Shown: piece after piece, positions 9,557-18,276 of the stretch
Numbering within the stretch: position 1 is the first letter of the stretch
How the letters are laid out: each line of letters begins with the position of its first letter
IMG/VR virus record: IMGVR_UViG_3300022594_000235
Location: 1 to 64,000 of that record
Reading direction: 5' to 3' (one strand)
DNA length: 64,000 nucleotides
From: a virus
The notes under the pieces: model-generated
The model's database searches: none
Seen by the model: only the letters and a program-made list of their open reading frames with translations
What the model was told of the DNA's origin: nothing
Translations under genes and position numbers: made by a program

Positions 9557-11046
9557 AACAATAAACGCCAATATCCAGGAGTGTACTCGCCCTCGTAACT
9601 AGATGTCCACTGTTGGCCATCCCATACGTATTGTGAACCAGTACGTATATTAGTTATGTAAGTAGGAGCAACGCCGGCTAAAGAGTCGAATATGACTGAC
9701 CATTTAGTTCCGTCCCATGTGATAATGTCGTTTGCGTTAGCTGAGAATATTGTGTTGTCTGCGTTTCTAAAATTAGTAACAGCGTATCCTGCGTCCGGAT
9801 ACATTGTTTGATATACTGGATTACCGTTAGCATCTAATTTTACAATCTGTTGAGGACTAGCCGGATCACCTGAATTGTAACCGGGATTAGCTACATACTG
9901 CACTTGTCTGTATGCAGGATTGATATCTTCTAATATCAAATAGCGAATGCCTACGTTATTTGAATCAGTTGTAAATTTAGTTGGATCTATAATAGCATCA
10001 ACATACGTTTTTCCGCTATTGGGCGGTACTTGACTGTTAGTTGGTAATGTTGATGAGTCTATACTTAAGATCATCTGTGTTTCGTCAACTGGATTTAACG
10101 TCATTGTAGCAACAACTTCTATGTTTAGATCTTTTGTAAATCTAATTTGACTTAGGCCAGCAGTAAATGTTCCAGGATACGCATCAAGTATCTTGTACCA
10201 ACTGACGCCTGGTCCTAATGTTGCAGTATTATCCATAACAATAACATTATGATTTTTCAAGTTATGACCTGCAACAGCAGTAGGTGTACGACCATTAAAG
10301 AATGCACCGTCATCATATTTGCTATCACTGAGTGTACCAGTTGGTTCTACAAAAATGTTAGCAATAATATCTGTAATAATGCCTAATTGTTTTACCTTAA
10401 CAGGAGTACTGATCCAAATTGGTGCATTGAATGATAAGTTTGCAATATCAATATCTTGTTCAACTCCTTGTGGAATTGCTCGAGTGGACCATGTTAGGTC
10501 TGACAATTCTAAATAACTTAAACTAGTCCAGTCAACAAAGTTGCTGGTCGTTTGTATTTCCATTGCAGGGCGAAATAAAACTAAAATCTGTTCAAGGATT
10601 TGTAATTTTTGATCTGTATTAGAACTCCAAATATCTGCTTGAAACTCTAAATCGTAAGGTGTTGGCATTAAGCGATTAATAGTATAATTACCACCTTGTA
10701 AATTACCATAGTCTTGTATTGTTTGTCCGTAGGTTGGACTGCTAGGATCTTGGTCAACATAATGTGTTTCACGTTCTCTAACATTTAGAGTATTTTCGTA
10801 ATAGGGATTTTGTAATCTATCACGAGCAATTTTTAAATTCTTAATGTAGCAACTGATAAAAGGTGCAGACGGCATTGTGTTTTCAGAGTTCTTAGTTAGT
10901 ATCTGTGCTACTTGACGACTCATGTCACCGTATCGTACAGGAACCTGTGTTAGATTACCCTTTGCATCTTTGTATGCAAAGTTACTCATAACTCTCATAA
11001 ACTGAGTTAGGTATCTTCGTATCTGCCCGTCGTAAAAATGATCCAT
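9553..11046 (-). CDS. 15: tail sheath stabiliser/completion protein (gp15-like)
   Basis: 497 residues. The N-terminus MDHFYDGQIRRYLTQFMRVM, then FAYKDAKG..VPVRYGD, and PSAPFISCYIKNLKIARDRL, TPYDLEFQADIWSSNTDQ, ILVLFRPAMEI follow the pattern of T4 gp15 homologues, which cap the tail and join it to the head. T4 gp15 is about 270 residues; here a ~220-residue C-terminal extension is present, as in other aquatic T4-like phages. It is in an operon with the gp14-like gene (ends share one base at 11046). Confidence 0.72.
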   Translation of the reverse strand: MDHFYDGQIRRYLTQFMRVMSNFAYKDAKGNLTQVPVRYGDMSRQVAQILTKNSENTMPSAPFISCYIKNLKIARDRLQNPYYENTLNVRERETHYVDQDPSSPTYGQTIQDYGNLQGGNYTINRLMPTPYDLEFQADIWSSNTDQKLQILEQILVLFRPAMEIQTTSNFVDWTSLSYLELSDLTWSTRAIPQGVEQDIDIANLSFNAPIWISTPVKVKQLGIITDIIANIFVEPTGTLSDSKYDDGAFFNGRTPTAVAGHNLKNHNVIVMDNTATLGPGVSWYKILDAYPGTFTAGLSQIRFTKDLNIEVVATMTLNPVDETQMILSIDSSTLPTNSQVPPNSGKTYVDAIIDPTKFTTDSNNVGIRYLILEDINPAYRQVQYVANPGYNSGDPASPQQIVKLDANGNPVYQTMYPDAGYAVTNFRNADNTIFSANANDIITWDGTKWSVIFDSLAGVAPTYITNIRTGSQYVWDGQQWTSSYEGEYTPGYWRLLL

Positions 11047-12269
11047 TAATTATCTGCCTTTGGTTTTAGAGCGTTACTTAAACTTTGGCGCTCTGTTACA
11101 GTAACACCTGCAATAGTAGAGGTATTTGCGTTATTGATATACCCTGTTAGTTGTGTTCTTCTTACTTGTTTACCTGCGTGTGCGGTTCCTGGGGCAACAT
11201 CTTGAGTGCCAAACTCATCTAATGTCATACGTACATTGTCTTCAAACTTGACCCAAATTGCGCCATCGAATCTAAACAAGGTATTGGGCAAATAGTCTAC
11301 TCTCAAATAGAATTGACCTTTAACAGCGTTACTTGGAAACTCAATACCGGCACCGTACTTGGCACCGTTAGGAGGAACACCTCCCATTTGTGTACCACTT
11401 TGCACAAAGTAAGTGTGGTCTGGAGAACGCAACACAATAGAAGCGTCAATATTGTCCCAGTTAGTGTTATCTATAGATGTGTCACTAACGTCTTGTGTGT
11501 CAACTGTACCATCTGGCGCCCAAGGTACAACGTATAAATTAGAATCATCAACCCCACTTGCCGGACTGTCTGCTTCCGCTTGTGCGAGTATTTGATTGTT
11601 GATATCAATACTAACTTTATATTGAGATACAACATCTCTTAGTGTAGTTCCGTTAGGATCTAGTACACCGTTAGAATCAGTATTAACCGCATCAAGGATT
11701 TCTTTAAACTCTTGTGTATCAACTAACGGAGCACATTTTGCACGGATTAAGTGCGGGAACCATGTTTGGCTAAAGCCGTTTGATGGACGCATCACTTCTT
11801 GAATAACGTAGAATCGCTTGATAGCCGATACGTTATCTAACGCATACTCATCACGTAGGTGAGGTAGTTCTACAACGTCACCTGCCATCATTTTACGGCC
11901 TAGTGTTTCTACACATCCACGTAAGTGAAAATGTATCATAATATTGTCATTGTTTAAAAACAATCCAAATTGACTCAGATTAAAATCTAAGTCCTGCATC
12001 TGATAAATGCCACGCATGATGTAAACATCAGGAGCATAGTGCCTATCGCGATTTTCCATTAGTAATACGTCTTGTATTCCTAGTTCTGCAATAGGGTTAG
12101 AACTAACTGGTTGCGAAGGACTTGCATTTCCATCAGCTGGATTTACATACCCTAAATATTTGTGGACATAAATGTCAGTTCCGCCCACTTGAAATTGCTC
12201 GTTAATTACACGATCTAAAAACTTAAAATCATTGCCTTTTTCAGGGCGGTAAAGGGATAGTCTTGGCAT
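11046..12269 (-). CDS. 14: neck protein (gp14-like)
   Basis: 407 residues. Pattern YIMRGIYQMQDLDFNLSQFG, then IMIHFHLRGCVETLGRKMMAGD, VVELPHLRDEYALDN, FYVIQEVMRPSNGFSQTWFP corresponds to T4 gp14 neck homologues, here with a long C-terminal extension. It should form part of the neck between portal and tail. Transcribed leftward from a TATAAATA late box 7 bases before the ATG, back to back with gp13. Confidence 0.72.
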   Translation of the reverse strand: MPRLSLYRPEKGNDFKFLDRVINEQFQVGGTDIYVHKYLGYVNPADGNASPSQPVSSNPIAELGIQDVLLMENRDRHYAPDVYIMRGIYQMQDLDFNLSQFGLFLNNDNIMIHFHLRGCVETLGRKMMAGDVVELPHLRDEYALDNVSAIKRFYVIQEVMRPSNGFSQTWFPHLIRAKCAPLVDTQEFKEILDAVNTDSNGVLDPNGTTLRDVVSQYKVSIDINNQILAQAEADSPASGVDDSNLYVVPWAPDGTVDTQDVSDTSIDNTNWDNIDASIVLRSPDHTYFVQSGTQMGGVPPNGAKYGAGIEFPSNAVKGQFYLRVDYLPNTLFRFDGAIWVKFEDNVRMTLDEFGTQDVAPGTAHAGKQVRRTQLTGYINNANTSTIAGVTVTERQSLSNALKPKADN

Positions 12270-12276
12270 AGTAGTG

Positions 12277-12284
12277 TATTTATA
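12277..12284 (-). promoter_or_regulatory. late promoter TATAAATA for gp14
   Basis: Full T4-type late box on the minus strand, ending 7 bases before the ATG at 12269. No ribosome site fits in the gap. Confidence 0.7.
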
Positions 12285-12287
12285 GGC

Positions 12288-12293
12288 TAAATA
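12288..12293 (+). promoter_or_regulatory. late promoter TAAATA for gp13
   Basis: TAAATA followed by 5 bases and the ATG at 12299. It is divergent from, and almost touching, the gp14 box. Confidence 0.65.
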
Positions 12294-12298
12294 TCATT

Positions 12299-13084
12299 AT
12301 GAGCACAGCAAATACCCCATCCCCAGTAAACGATACAACACCTGCCCGCCAGCAGATAATTGACTATGTTAAGTCATTACTAGGCGGAAGCATGGTTGAT
12401 GTAGAACTTGAGCCAAAAGACTACCATATAGCTATTGACCGTTCGTTGGCACGATATCGTCAACGTAGTGCTAACTCTGTAGAAGAGAGCTTTGGCTACT
12501 TGACTTTAGAGCAGGATCAAAACGAGTACATACTTGGTAACGAAGTTATTGAAGTTCGCGATGTATTCCGCAGAAGTATTGGTAGTAGAACGGGCGGCGG
12601 CGATGGCGGATCATTATTTGAACCGTTTAACTTAGCCTACACAAACACCTATTTGCTATCATCTAGTAACATGGGCGGCTTAGGTACTTACTATGCATTT
12701 GCCCAATATCAAAAGATGGTTGGTAAAATGTTCGGTAGCTACATCCAGTTTACATATCATCCACAAACTCGCAAGTTAACAATCATGCAACGTCCACGTG
12801 GCGAAGAAACTGTATTGTTATGGTTGTATAATCACCGTCCTGACTTTGCTTTATTAGACGACCCATACGCAGGTTTATGGATTAAGGACTACGCACTTGC
12901 TACCTGCAAGTTAATGTTAGGTGAAGCTCGTGAAAAATTCAATCAAATTACCAGCCCACAAGGTGGTACAACACTTAACGGTTCACAGTTAAAATCAGAA
13001 GCAACTGCAATGATTGAAAAACTTGACACTGAAATTAACAACTACGGCACTGGTGAAAAACCAATGTGGTTTGTAGTTGGCTAA
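12299..13084 (+). CDS. 13: neck protein (gp13-like)
   Basis: 261 residues. ARQQIIDYVKSLLGGSMVDV, ELEPKDYHIAIDRSLARYRQ, VIEVRDVFR, FTYHPQTRKLTIMQRP, WIKDYALATCKLMLGEAREK and a C-terminal helical tail are the pattern of T4 gp13 neck proteins. It assembles at the portal with gp14 to complete the head. Leaderless arrangement: late box 5 bases before the ATG and no Shine-Dalgarno. Confidence 0.78.
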   Translation: MSTANTPSPVNDTTPARQQIIDYVKSLLGGSMVDVELEPKDYHIAIDRSLARYRQRSANSVEESFGYLTLEQDQNEYILGNEVIEVRDVFRRSIGSRTGGGDGGSLFEPFNLAYTNTYLLSSSNMGGLGTYYAFAQYQKMVGKMFGSYIQFTYHPQTRKLTIMQRPRGEETVLLWLYNHRPDFALLDDPYAGLWIKDYALATCKLMLGEAREKFNQITSPQGGTTLNGSQLKSEATAMIEKLDTEINNYGTGEKPMWFVVG

Positions 13085-13093
13085 CCAAACTTA

Positions 13094-13122
13094 TTGACTT
13101 TGTAACAACGCTGTAATAAAAT
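13094..13122 (+). promoter_or_regulatory. putative sigma-70 promoter
   Basis: TTGACT (13094-13099), a 17-base spacer and TAAAAT (13117-13122) in the gap before the dNMP kinase gene. Confidence 0.45.
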
Positions 13123-13144
13123 ATAGTATCGAATGGGAGATACT

Positions 13145-13840
13145 ATGATTATTGGCGTGTGCGGTTTTATTGGGTCAGGCAAAGATACTATTGCCGACTA
13201 TCTAACAAATTTCCACGGATTTAGACGAGAAAGTTTTGCCAACAGTTTAAAAGATGCTGTGGCACAAGTATTTGGTTGGGACCGTACTATGCTAGAAGGG
13301 CGAACTAAATCAGCCCGCGAATGGCGTGAACAAGTAGATCCGTGGTGGGCAGAACGCCTGGGCATGCCACATTTAACTCCACGCTGGGTACTTCAATACT
13401 GGGGTACAGAAGTATGCCGTAAATCATTCCACGATGACATCTGGATTGCCAGTTTAGAAAACAAACTCCGTAATAGTACCGATGATATTGTCATTAGTGA
13501 CTGTCGTTTTCCTAACGAAATTAAATCAATCAAAGCCGCAGGCGGTATTGTTATCCGTGTAGTCCGTGGTGCAGAACCAGAATGGTACGAAGTAGCAAAA
13601 TACGCTAATGACGGAATAGAGATGTTCAAAGAAAAGCTAGATAGCTACGGAGTCCACGCTAGCGAAACTGCTTGGGTAGGTACTAATTTTGACTACGTGC
13701 TAGATAACAACGAAACAATTGAAGACCTGTTTACACAGGTTAAAAGTCTGGTGTTAAATCCCCACGCTTCCAAGGCAGTTTTAGAAGGTGCAGGATTCGC
13801 TGGCAGTTTGAGCATACCGTTTTTAGATTTGCCAGCTTAG
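13145..13840 (+). CDS. 1: deoxynucleoside monophosphate kinase (gp1-like)
   Basis: 231 residues from the ATG at 13145, chosen because GGGAGA stands 5 bases in front; an upstream ATG at 13133 lacks a ribosome site. The P-loop is GFIGSGKDT near the N-terminus. FANSLKDAVAQVFGWDR, GTEVCRKSFHDDIWI and VISDCRFPNE are typical of T4 gp1 dNMP kinases, which phosphorylate dNMPs (in T4 dTMP, dGMP, hydroxymethyl-dCMP) for phage DNA synthesis. The last 101 bases overlap the antiparallel HNH-like gene. Confidence 0.85.
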   Translation: MIIGVCGFIGSGKDTIADYLTNFHGFRRESFANSLKDAVAQVFGWDRTMLEGRTKSAREWREQVDPWWAERLGMPHLTPRWVLQYWGTEVCRKSFHDDIWIASLENKLRNSTDDIVISDCRFPNEIKSIKAAGGIVIRVVRGAEPEWYEVAKYANDGIEMFKEKLDSYGVHASETAWVGTNFDYVLDNNETIEDLFTQVKSLVLNPHASKAVLEGAGFAGSLSIPFLDLPA

Positions 13841-14075
13841 TATTTGACGGTTCCCCGTCGATATAAAATACATCAAACTGCTCTGGGTACTTGCTCGTGT
13901 ACCCACAGCGGTCGCACTTGTCTTTCTTCTTGTATCCTGCCTGTTGCCATTTAGGACGGCCAATCTCTCTGCGCCTGGCACAATGGTCGCAAGTTTTGCG
14001 ATAAAACACTCTATCGTCTTTGTGGTAATTAATTGCCACCGGCCTTTTGCCGCATGTTTTGCATAATGGTCTCAT
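13740..14075 (-). CDS. HNH-like zinc-ribbon protein
   Basis: 111 residues. CKTCGKRP, CDHCARRR, CDRCGYTS and CSNCQ give four CxxC pairs, followed by a basic C-terminus WKRGDLTPDF. The middle FDVFYIDGEPSNTKLANLK resembles the HNH core (D-G-D-xx-N-xx-NL). Homologues are common in aquatic T4-like phages and are often labelled HNH endonucleases; nuclease activity is unproven, because the first His of a classic HNH is not evident. It runs opposite to gp1 and overlaps its 3' end by 101 bases. Confidence 0.7.
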   Translation of the reverse strand: MRPLCKTCGKRPVAINYHKDDRVFYRKTCDHCARRREIGRPKWQQAGYKKKDKCDRCGYTSKYPEQFDVFYIDGEPSNTKLANLKTVCSNCQRILHLLKLPWKRGDLTPDF

Positions 14076-14136
14076 AGTAAGCCCTTTTTGGTGCCCTTTT
14101 CCATGTATTTAACTCGATAAAATTTGGAGTATACGC

Positions 14137-14142
14137 TAAATA
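14137..14142 (+). promoter_or_regulatory. late promoter TAAATA for tail sheath
   Basis: TAAATA 34 bases before the sheath ATG. The leader carries GGGAGAG, so this high-expression gene uses a leader and ribosome site rather than a leaderless start. Confidence 0.6.
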
Positions 14143-14176
14143 TTACTGATAAAACCATTATTGGGAGAGTTAGTAA

Positions 14177-17100
14177 ATGGCAAAAACATTACAATCACCA
14201 GGCGTAAGCGTATCAGTTATTGATGAGAGTTTCTATACGCCTGCCGCACCTGGAACAGTACCCCTAGTTATTGTGGCAAGTGCCTCAAACAAAGCAAATG
14301 CCTCAAATACAGGCCTAGCAAAAGGAACAGATCCTGCAAACGCTGGAAAAGTATACACAATTACAAGTCAACGTGATTTGACAGATACCTTTGGAACACC
14401 ATTGTTCTACACAGATACACAAGGTAATCCAATCCACGGTGGCGAATTAAACGAATACGGTTTACAAGCCGCTTACTCACTATTAGGTGTAAGCTCAAAG
14501 GCATACGTAGCTCGTGCAAACATTGACCTAGGTCAATTGACTGCTAAGTCAGACGCACCAGCAGGTCCTCCAACAGATGGATCATACTGGTTAGACACTT
14601 CAAACACGCTATTTGGTCTGTTTGAATGGAATTCTGCAACAGGCACATTTGCTAACAAATCTCCAATCGTTATCGACGGTTCAAACCGCGCAAATAACAC
14701 AGTTAACTCAGATGGCGTAACACCAAAACCAAGTTTAGGTGCTAACGGTTCATATTGTATCGTCTTAGACAATACTGATATGAACAACACATATTTCAAG
14801 AACAGTAATGGTAACTGGGTTCAAGTTGGTTCAAGCAATGAAACAGCATTTGCTTCAAACGCTAACAATTCAACATTTGTATCAACAACATGGCAAACAA
14901 GTTGGCCAGCAGTAGTTGGTACAACAAGCAATCCAGCATTTACAGCTTCTCCAGGTGCTATTACAATTAACGGTAACTCAATTACTGTTACAACAGCATC
15001 TACAGTAGCAAGTATTTCTGCAAGTATTAACTCAGCATTGCACATCAAAGGTATTGGTGCTAAGGCTAATACATCAGGTAAGCTAGAACTATACACAGAC
15101 TTGTATCCAGGTAGTTTAACAGTTGCTGGTAATGCAACAACATTGAATTCACTAGGTATTCCAGCAGGTACATATAGCGGTCCTCAAATGACTGTTGCTC
15201 CTCATACACAATATCCTAACTACGGTACTGCACCTAGCGGATCTGTATACCTAAAGACTACAAGTCCTAACAGTGGTGCTCATTGGATTGTTAAACAATA
15301 CTCTGCATCAACACAAGCATTTACACAAATTGCGGCTCCATTGTATAACAACTCTGCATCTGCATTGTATAACATTGACAAAACAGGCGGTGGTGCAAAC
15401 ATTCCAGTTGGCACATTGTTTATTGAAGCAAGCTACGACCACGGTGATGGTTTTGCATCAACATCAACACAACGTCCAATCACATTGAACTTTGAAATTC
15501 AAAGACGTGCCGCAGTTAGCCCAACAACTATTACAAGTAAAGCACTAAGTAGCTCTCCTACACTAGTTAATGGCACAACACTACAACTAAAAGAAAGTTT
15601 AGTTGGCCAGTTGAATTATGGTAACGCAGTTACAGTAACAGTTCAAACTCCTAGTGCAGGCGATACATGGATTGGTGCGTTAGTAACAGCAATTAATTCT
15701 GCAGGTTTAACAAACGTTACAGCACAGCACAACAGTGATGACACAATTACAATCACTCACGCAACTGGTGGCGACATTAAATTTAATGACCCTAACAACG
15801 TACTAGGTACAGTTGGCTTTACAGCATGGAATCAAAGTGCTCCAACAACTGCTTATACAACAAACTTCTACGCACTAGGCGAATACGAACCAGATGCTTT
15901 TGACTACAGAGCAAGTAACTGGGCTCCGTTAATCACAACAGCAAGCCCAAGCGAGCCAGTAACTTCCCCTGAAGATGGTACATTATGGTACAGCAGTATC
16001 ACTGACCAAGTTGATATTATGTACAATGATGGTACACATTGGAAAGGTTATAGAAATGCATTCCCAAGTACAGATCCAAATGGCCCGATCATCAGTTCTA
16101 CTCGTCCAACAACACAAAGCGATGGACGTACAGCTCTTGCAGATGGCGACATCTGGATTGATCGTTCAGACATTGAAATGTACGGCTTAAACATCTATGT
16201 TTACAACGGCAATACATTGAAGTGGGTTAAACAAGATCCAGCAGATCAAACAAGTCCAACAGGTTGGGTGTTTGCTGATGCACGTTGGGCAACAAACGGT
16301 TACTCAACAGCGCAATCATCAATTGCATCACTACTACGTTCAGACTTCTTAGACCCAGACGCACCAGATCCAGGCGGTTATCCACGTGGTACACGTCTAT
16401 GGAACTTACGTCGTTCAGGTTTCAACGTAAAACGTTACGAAGCAAACTATATCAATATCTATGCTAACAACGGTGTAAACCCACGTTACACAGAGCCAAT
16501 GGATGGTTCAAACTCAACAACAGCATACGCAACATCACGTTGGGTAACTGTAAGTCCAAATCGTCCAGACGGTGCAGGTTCATTTGGTCGTCACGCACAA
16601 CGTGGCTTTGTAGTATCAGCACTAAAAGCGTTGATTGATACAAACCAAACTATCCGCGATACAGACAGTTTAGTATTCAACTTGATTGCTTGCCCTGGTT
16701 ATCCAGAAGCAGTACAGAATCTAGTTGCTCTAAACACAGACCGTGGACAAACAGCATTCGTTATTGGTGATACTCCATTCCGCTTACCTGCAAACGGTAC
16801 AGCATTACAAGCATGGGGCTTAAACACTAACGGCGCATTTGACAACGGCGATACAGGTGCTACAAGTTATGACGACTACATGGCATTCTTCTATCCAAGT
16901 GGTTTCACAAACGACAACACAGGAAACTATATTGTTGTTCCACCAAGCCACATGATGTTACGTACATTCATCAACAGTGATGCTAAATCATACGAATGGT
17001 TTGCTCCAGCTGGTGTACGTCGTGGTAATGTAGATAACGCTACATCAGTAGGTTACATCGACGGCACAACCGGCGAGTTCCACACAACAGCGTTACCACA

Positions 17101-17554
17101 AGCATTACGTGATGTGTTAGCAAAAACTAAGGTTAACCCAATTCCAACTCTAACAGGTTCTGGCATTGTTAACTTTGGTAACTATACTCGTGCTCCTGCG
17201 GCAAGTGCGTTAGATCGTATCAACGTTGCTCGTCTAGTTGCATATCTACGTAGACAGTTGGGCATTTTAGTAAGTCCATACTTATTTGAACCAAACGATC
17301 AAATTACACGTAGCGAAGTTAAAAACGCAGTAGACAGTTTCTTGTTAGAACTTGTCGGACAACGTGCAATCTATGACTACTTGGTAGTTTGCGATACTAG
17401 CAACAATACACCTGCTAGAATTGACAGATCAGAGTTATGGATCGACATAGCAATTGAGCCAGTTAAGGCAGTGGAATTCATTTATGTTCCAGTTCGCTTA
17501 TTGAACACAGGTGCAATTGCCGCTGGTAATTTAGGCGATATGTCAAAAGGTTAA
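14177..17554 (+). CDS. 18: contractile tail sheath protein (gp18)
   Basis: 1125 residues against 659 in T4. The N-terminus MAKTLQSPGVSVSVIDESFY and the C-terminal third (TGSGIVNFGNYTRAPAASAL, DRINVARLVAYLRRQLGILV, IDIAIEPVKAVEFIYVPVRL) are typical gp18. The extra length lies in a Thr/Ser/Asn-rich region of about residues 110-690, which probably forms surface domains on the sheath. Gp18 polymerises around the gp19 tube and contracts on infection. GGGAGAG ribosome site before the ATG. Confidence 0.92.
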   Translation: MAKTLQSPGVSVSVIDESFYTPAAPGTVPLVIVASASNKANASNTGLAKGTDPANAGKVYTITSQRDLTDTFGTPLFYTDTQGNPIHGGELNEYGLQAAYSLLGVSSKAYVARANIDLGQLTAKSDAPAGPPTDGSYWLDTSNTLFGLFEWNSATGTFANKSPIVIDGSNRANNTVNSDGVTPKPSLGANGSYCIVLDNTDMNNTYFKNSNGNWVQVGSSNETAFASNANNSTFVSTTWQTSWPAVVGTTSNPAFTASPGAITINGNSITVTTASTVASISASINSALHIKGIGAKANTSGKLELYTDLYPGSLTVAGNATTLNSLGIPAGTYSGPQMTVAPHTQYPNYGTAPSGSVYLKTTSPNSGAHWIVKQYSASTQAFTQIAAPLYNNSASALYNIDKTGGGANIPVGTLFIEASYDHGDGFASTSTQRPITLNFEIQRRAAVSPTTITSKALSSSPTLVNGTTLQLKESLVGQLNYGNAVTVTVQTPSAGDTWIGALVTAINSAGLTNVTAQHNSDDTITITHATGGDIKFNDPNNVLGTVGFTAWNQSAPTTAYTTNFYALGEYEPDAFDYRASNWAPLITTASPSEPVTSPEDGTLWYSSITDQVDIMYNDGTHWKGYRNAFPSTDPNGPIISSTRPTTQSDGRTALADGDIWIDRSDIEMYGLNIYVYNGNTLKWVKQDPADQTSPTGWVFADARWATNGYSTAQSSIASLLRSDFLDPDAPDPGGYPRGTRLWNLRRSGFNVKRYEANYINIYANNGVNPRYTEPMDGSNSTTAYATSRWVTVSPNRPDGAGSFGRHAQRGFVVSALKALIDTNQTIRDTDSLVFNLIACPGYPEAVQNLVALNTDRGQTAFVIGDTPFRLPANGTALQAWGLNTNGAFDNGDTGATSYDDYMAFFYPSGFTNDNTGNYIVVPPSHMMLRTFINSDAKSYEWFAPAGVRRGNVDNATSVGYIDGTTGEFHTTALPQALRDVLAKTKVNPIPTLTGSGIVNFGNYTRAPAASALDRINVARLVAYLRRQLGILVSPYLFEPNDQITRSEVKNAVDSFLLELVGQRAIYDYLVVCDTSNNTPARIDRSELWIDIAIEPVKAVEFIYVPVRLLNTGAIAAGNLGDMSKG

Positions 17555-17559
17555 TAGGT

Positions 17560-17565
17560 TAAATA
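17560..17565 (+). promoter_or_regulatory. late promoter TAAATA for tail tube
   Basis: TAAATA 23 bases before the gp19 ATG, with AAGGAG at 17575-17580 in the leader. Confidence 0.55.
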
Positions 17566-17588
17566 ATAAGGAATAAGGAGCATTTAAG

Positions 17589-18215
17589 ATGGCAATCGCA
17601 AGTTTAAGCAAATTATCAGTTCCATTACCAGCAGGCCAAAGTGCAAGCAGTCAAGGCTTGTTGATGCCAAAACTGAAGTATCGCTTCAGAGTGCAACTAC
17701 AGAATTTTGGTGTAACAAAGCCAACTACTGAAGTTACAAAGCAGGTAATGAACGTAACTCGTCCAAAGGTTACTTTTGAAAACATGGAACTTCATGTTTA
17801 CAACTCAAAGGTTAACTATGCTGGCAAGTACACATGGGATCCGATCACACTAGTAATTCGTGATGATCAATCTAGTGCAGTAAGCAAGCTATGTGGCGAA
17901 CAGATCCAGAAGCAATTCGACTTCTATGAACAAGCATCTGCAAGTTCAGGTATCGACTACAAGTTCACAACTGTAATTGAAATCCTAGACGGTGGTAATG
18001 GAGCATTTGATCCAACAGTTTTAGAAACATTCCAATTAATTGGTTGTTACGTAACTGATATTACATACCAACAAGTAGACTACTCAAGTTCAGAGGCGTT
18101 AGATATTAGCTTGTCTATCAAGTTTGACAACGCAATCCAAACAGATACTGCTGGCAATCCAGTTGGTATTGGTACAAACGTTGGACGTACATTAGGTACA
18201 TTGGCTTCGGGTTAA
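17589..18215 (+). CDS. 19: tail tube protein (gp19)
   Basis: 208 residues. LMPKLKYRFRVQLQNFG at the N-terminus, KVTFENMELHVYNSKVNYAG, WDPITLVIRDD and LIGCYVTDITYQQVDYSSSE are diagnostic of T4 gp19. It forms the inner tube through which DNA passes. It follows the sheath gene with its own late box and AAGGAG, and is closed by a strong intrinsic terminator. Confidence 0.92.
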   Translation: MAIASLSKLSVPLPAGQSASSQGLLMPKLKYRFRVQLQNFGVTKPTTEVTKQVMNVTRPKVTFENMELHVYNSKVNYAGKYTWDPITLVIRDDQSSAVSKLCGEQIQKQFDFYEQASASSGIDYKFTTVIEILDGGNGAFDPTVLETFQLIGCYVTDITYQQVDYSSSEALDISLSIKFDNAIQTDTAGNPVGIGTNVGRTLGTLASG

Positions 18216-18229
18216 TCCTAAGCAAACAC

Positions 18230-18261
18230 AAAAAGGCCTGGTTTTTTCTAGGCCTTTTTTT
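18230..18261 (+). terminator. rho-independent terminator after gp19
   Basis: AAAAGGCCT stem, ~10-base loop, AGGCCTTTT and a T run. It ends 5 bases before the late box of the next gene. Confidence 0.88.
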
Positions 18262-18266
18262 ACGGC

Positions 18267-18272
18267 TAAATA
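18267..18272 (+). promoter_or_regulatory. late promoter TAAATA
   Basis: TAAATA, then CTTC, then the ATG at 18277: a 4-base gap with no room for a leader. Confidence 0.7.
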
Positions 18273-18276
18273 CTTC

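Noticed and set aside
14533-15096. Minus-strand frames inside the tail sheath gene
   Set aside because: No ribosome site, promoter or protein features; sheath codon pattern explains them.
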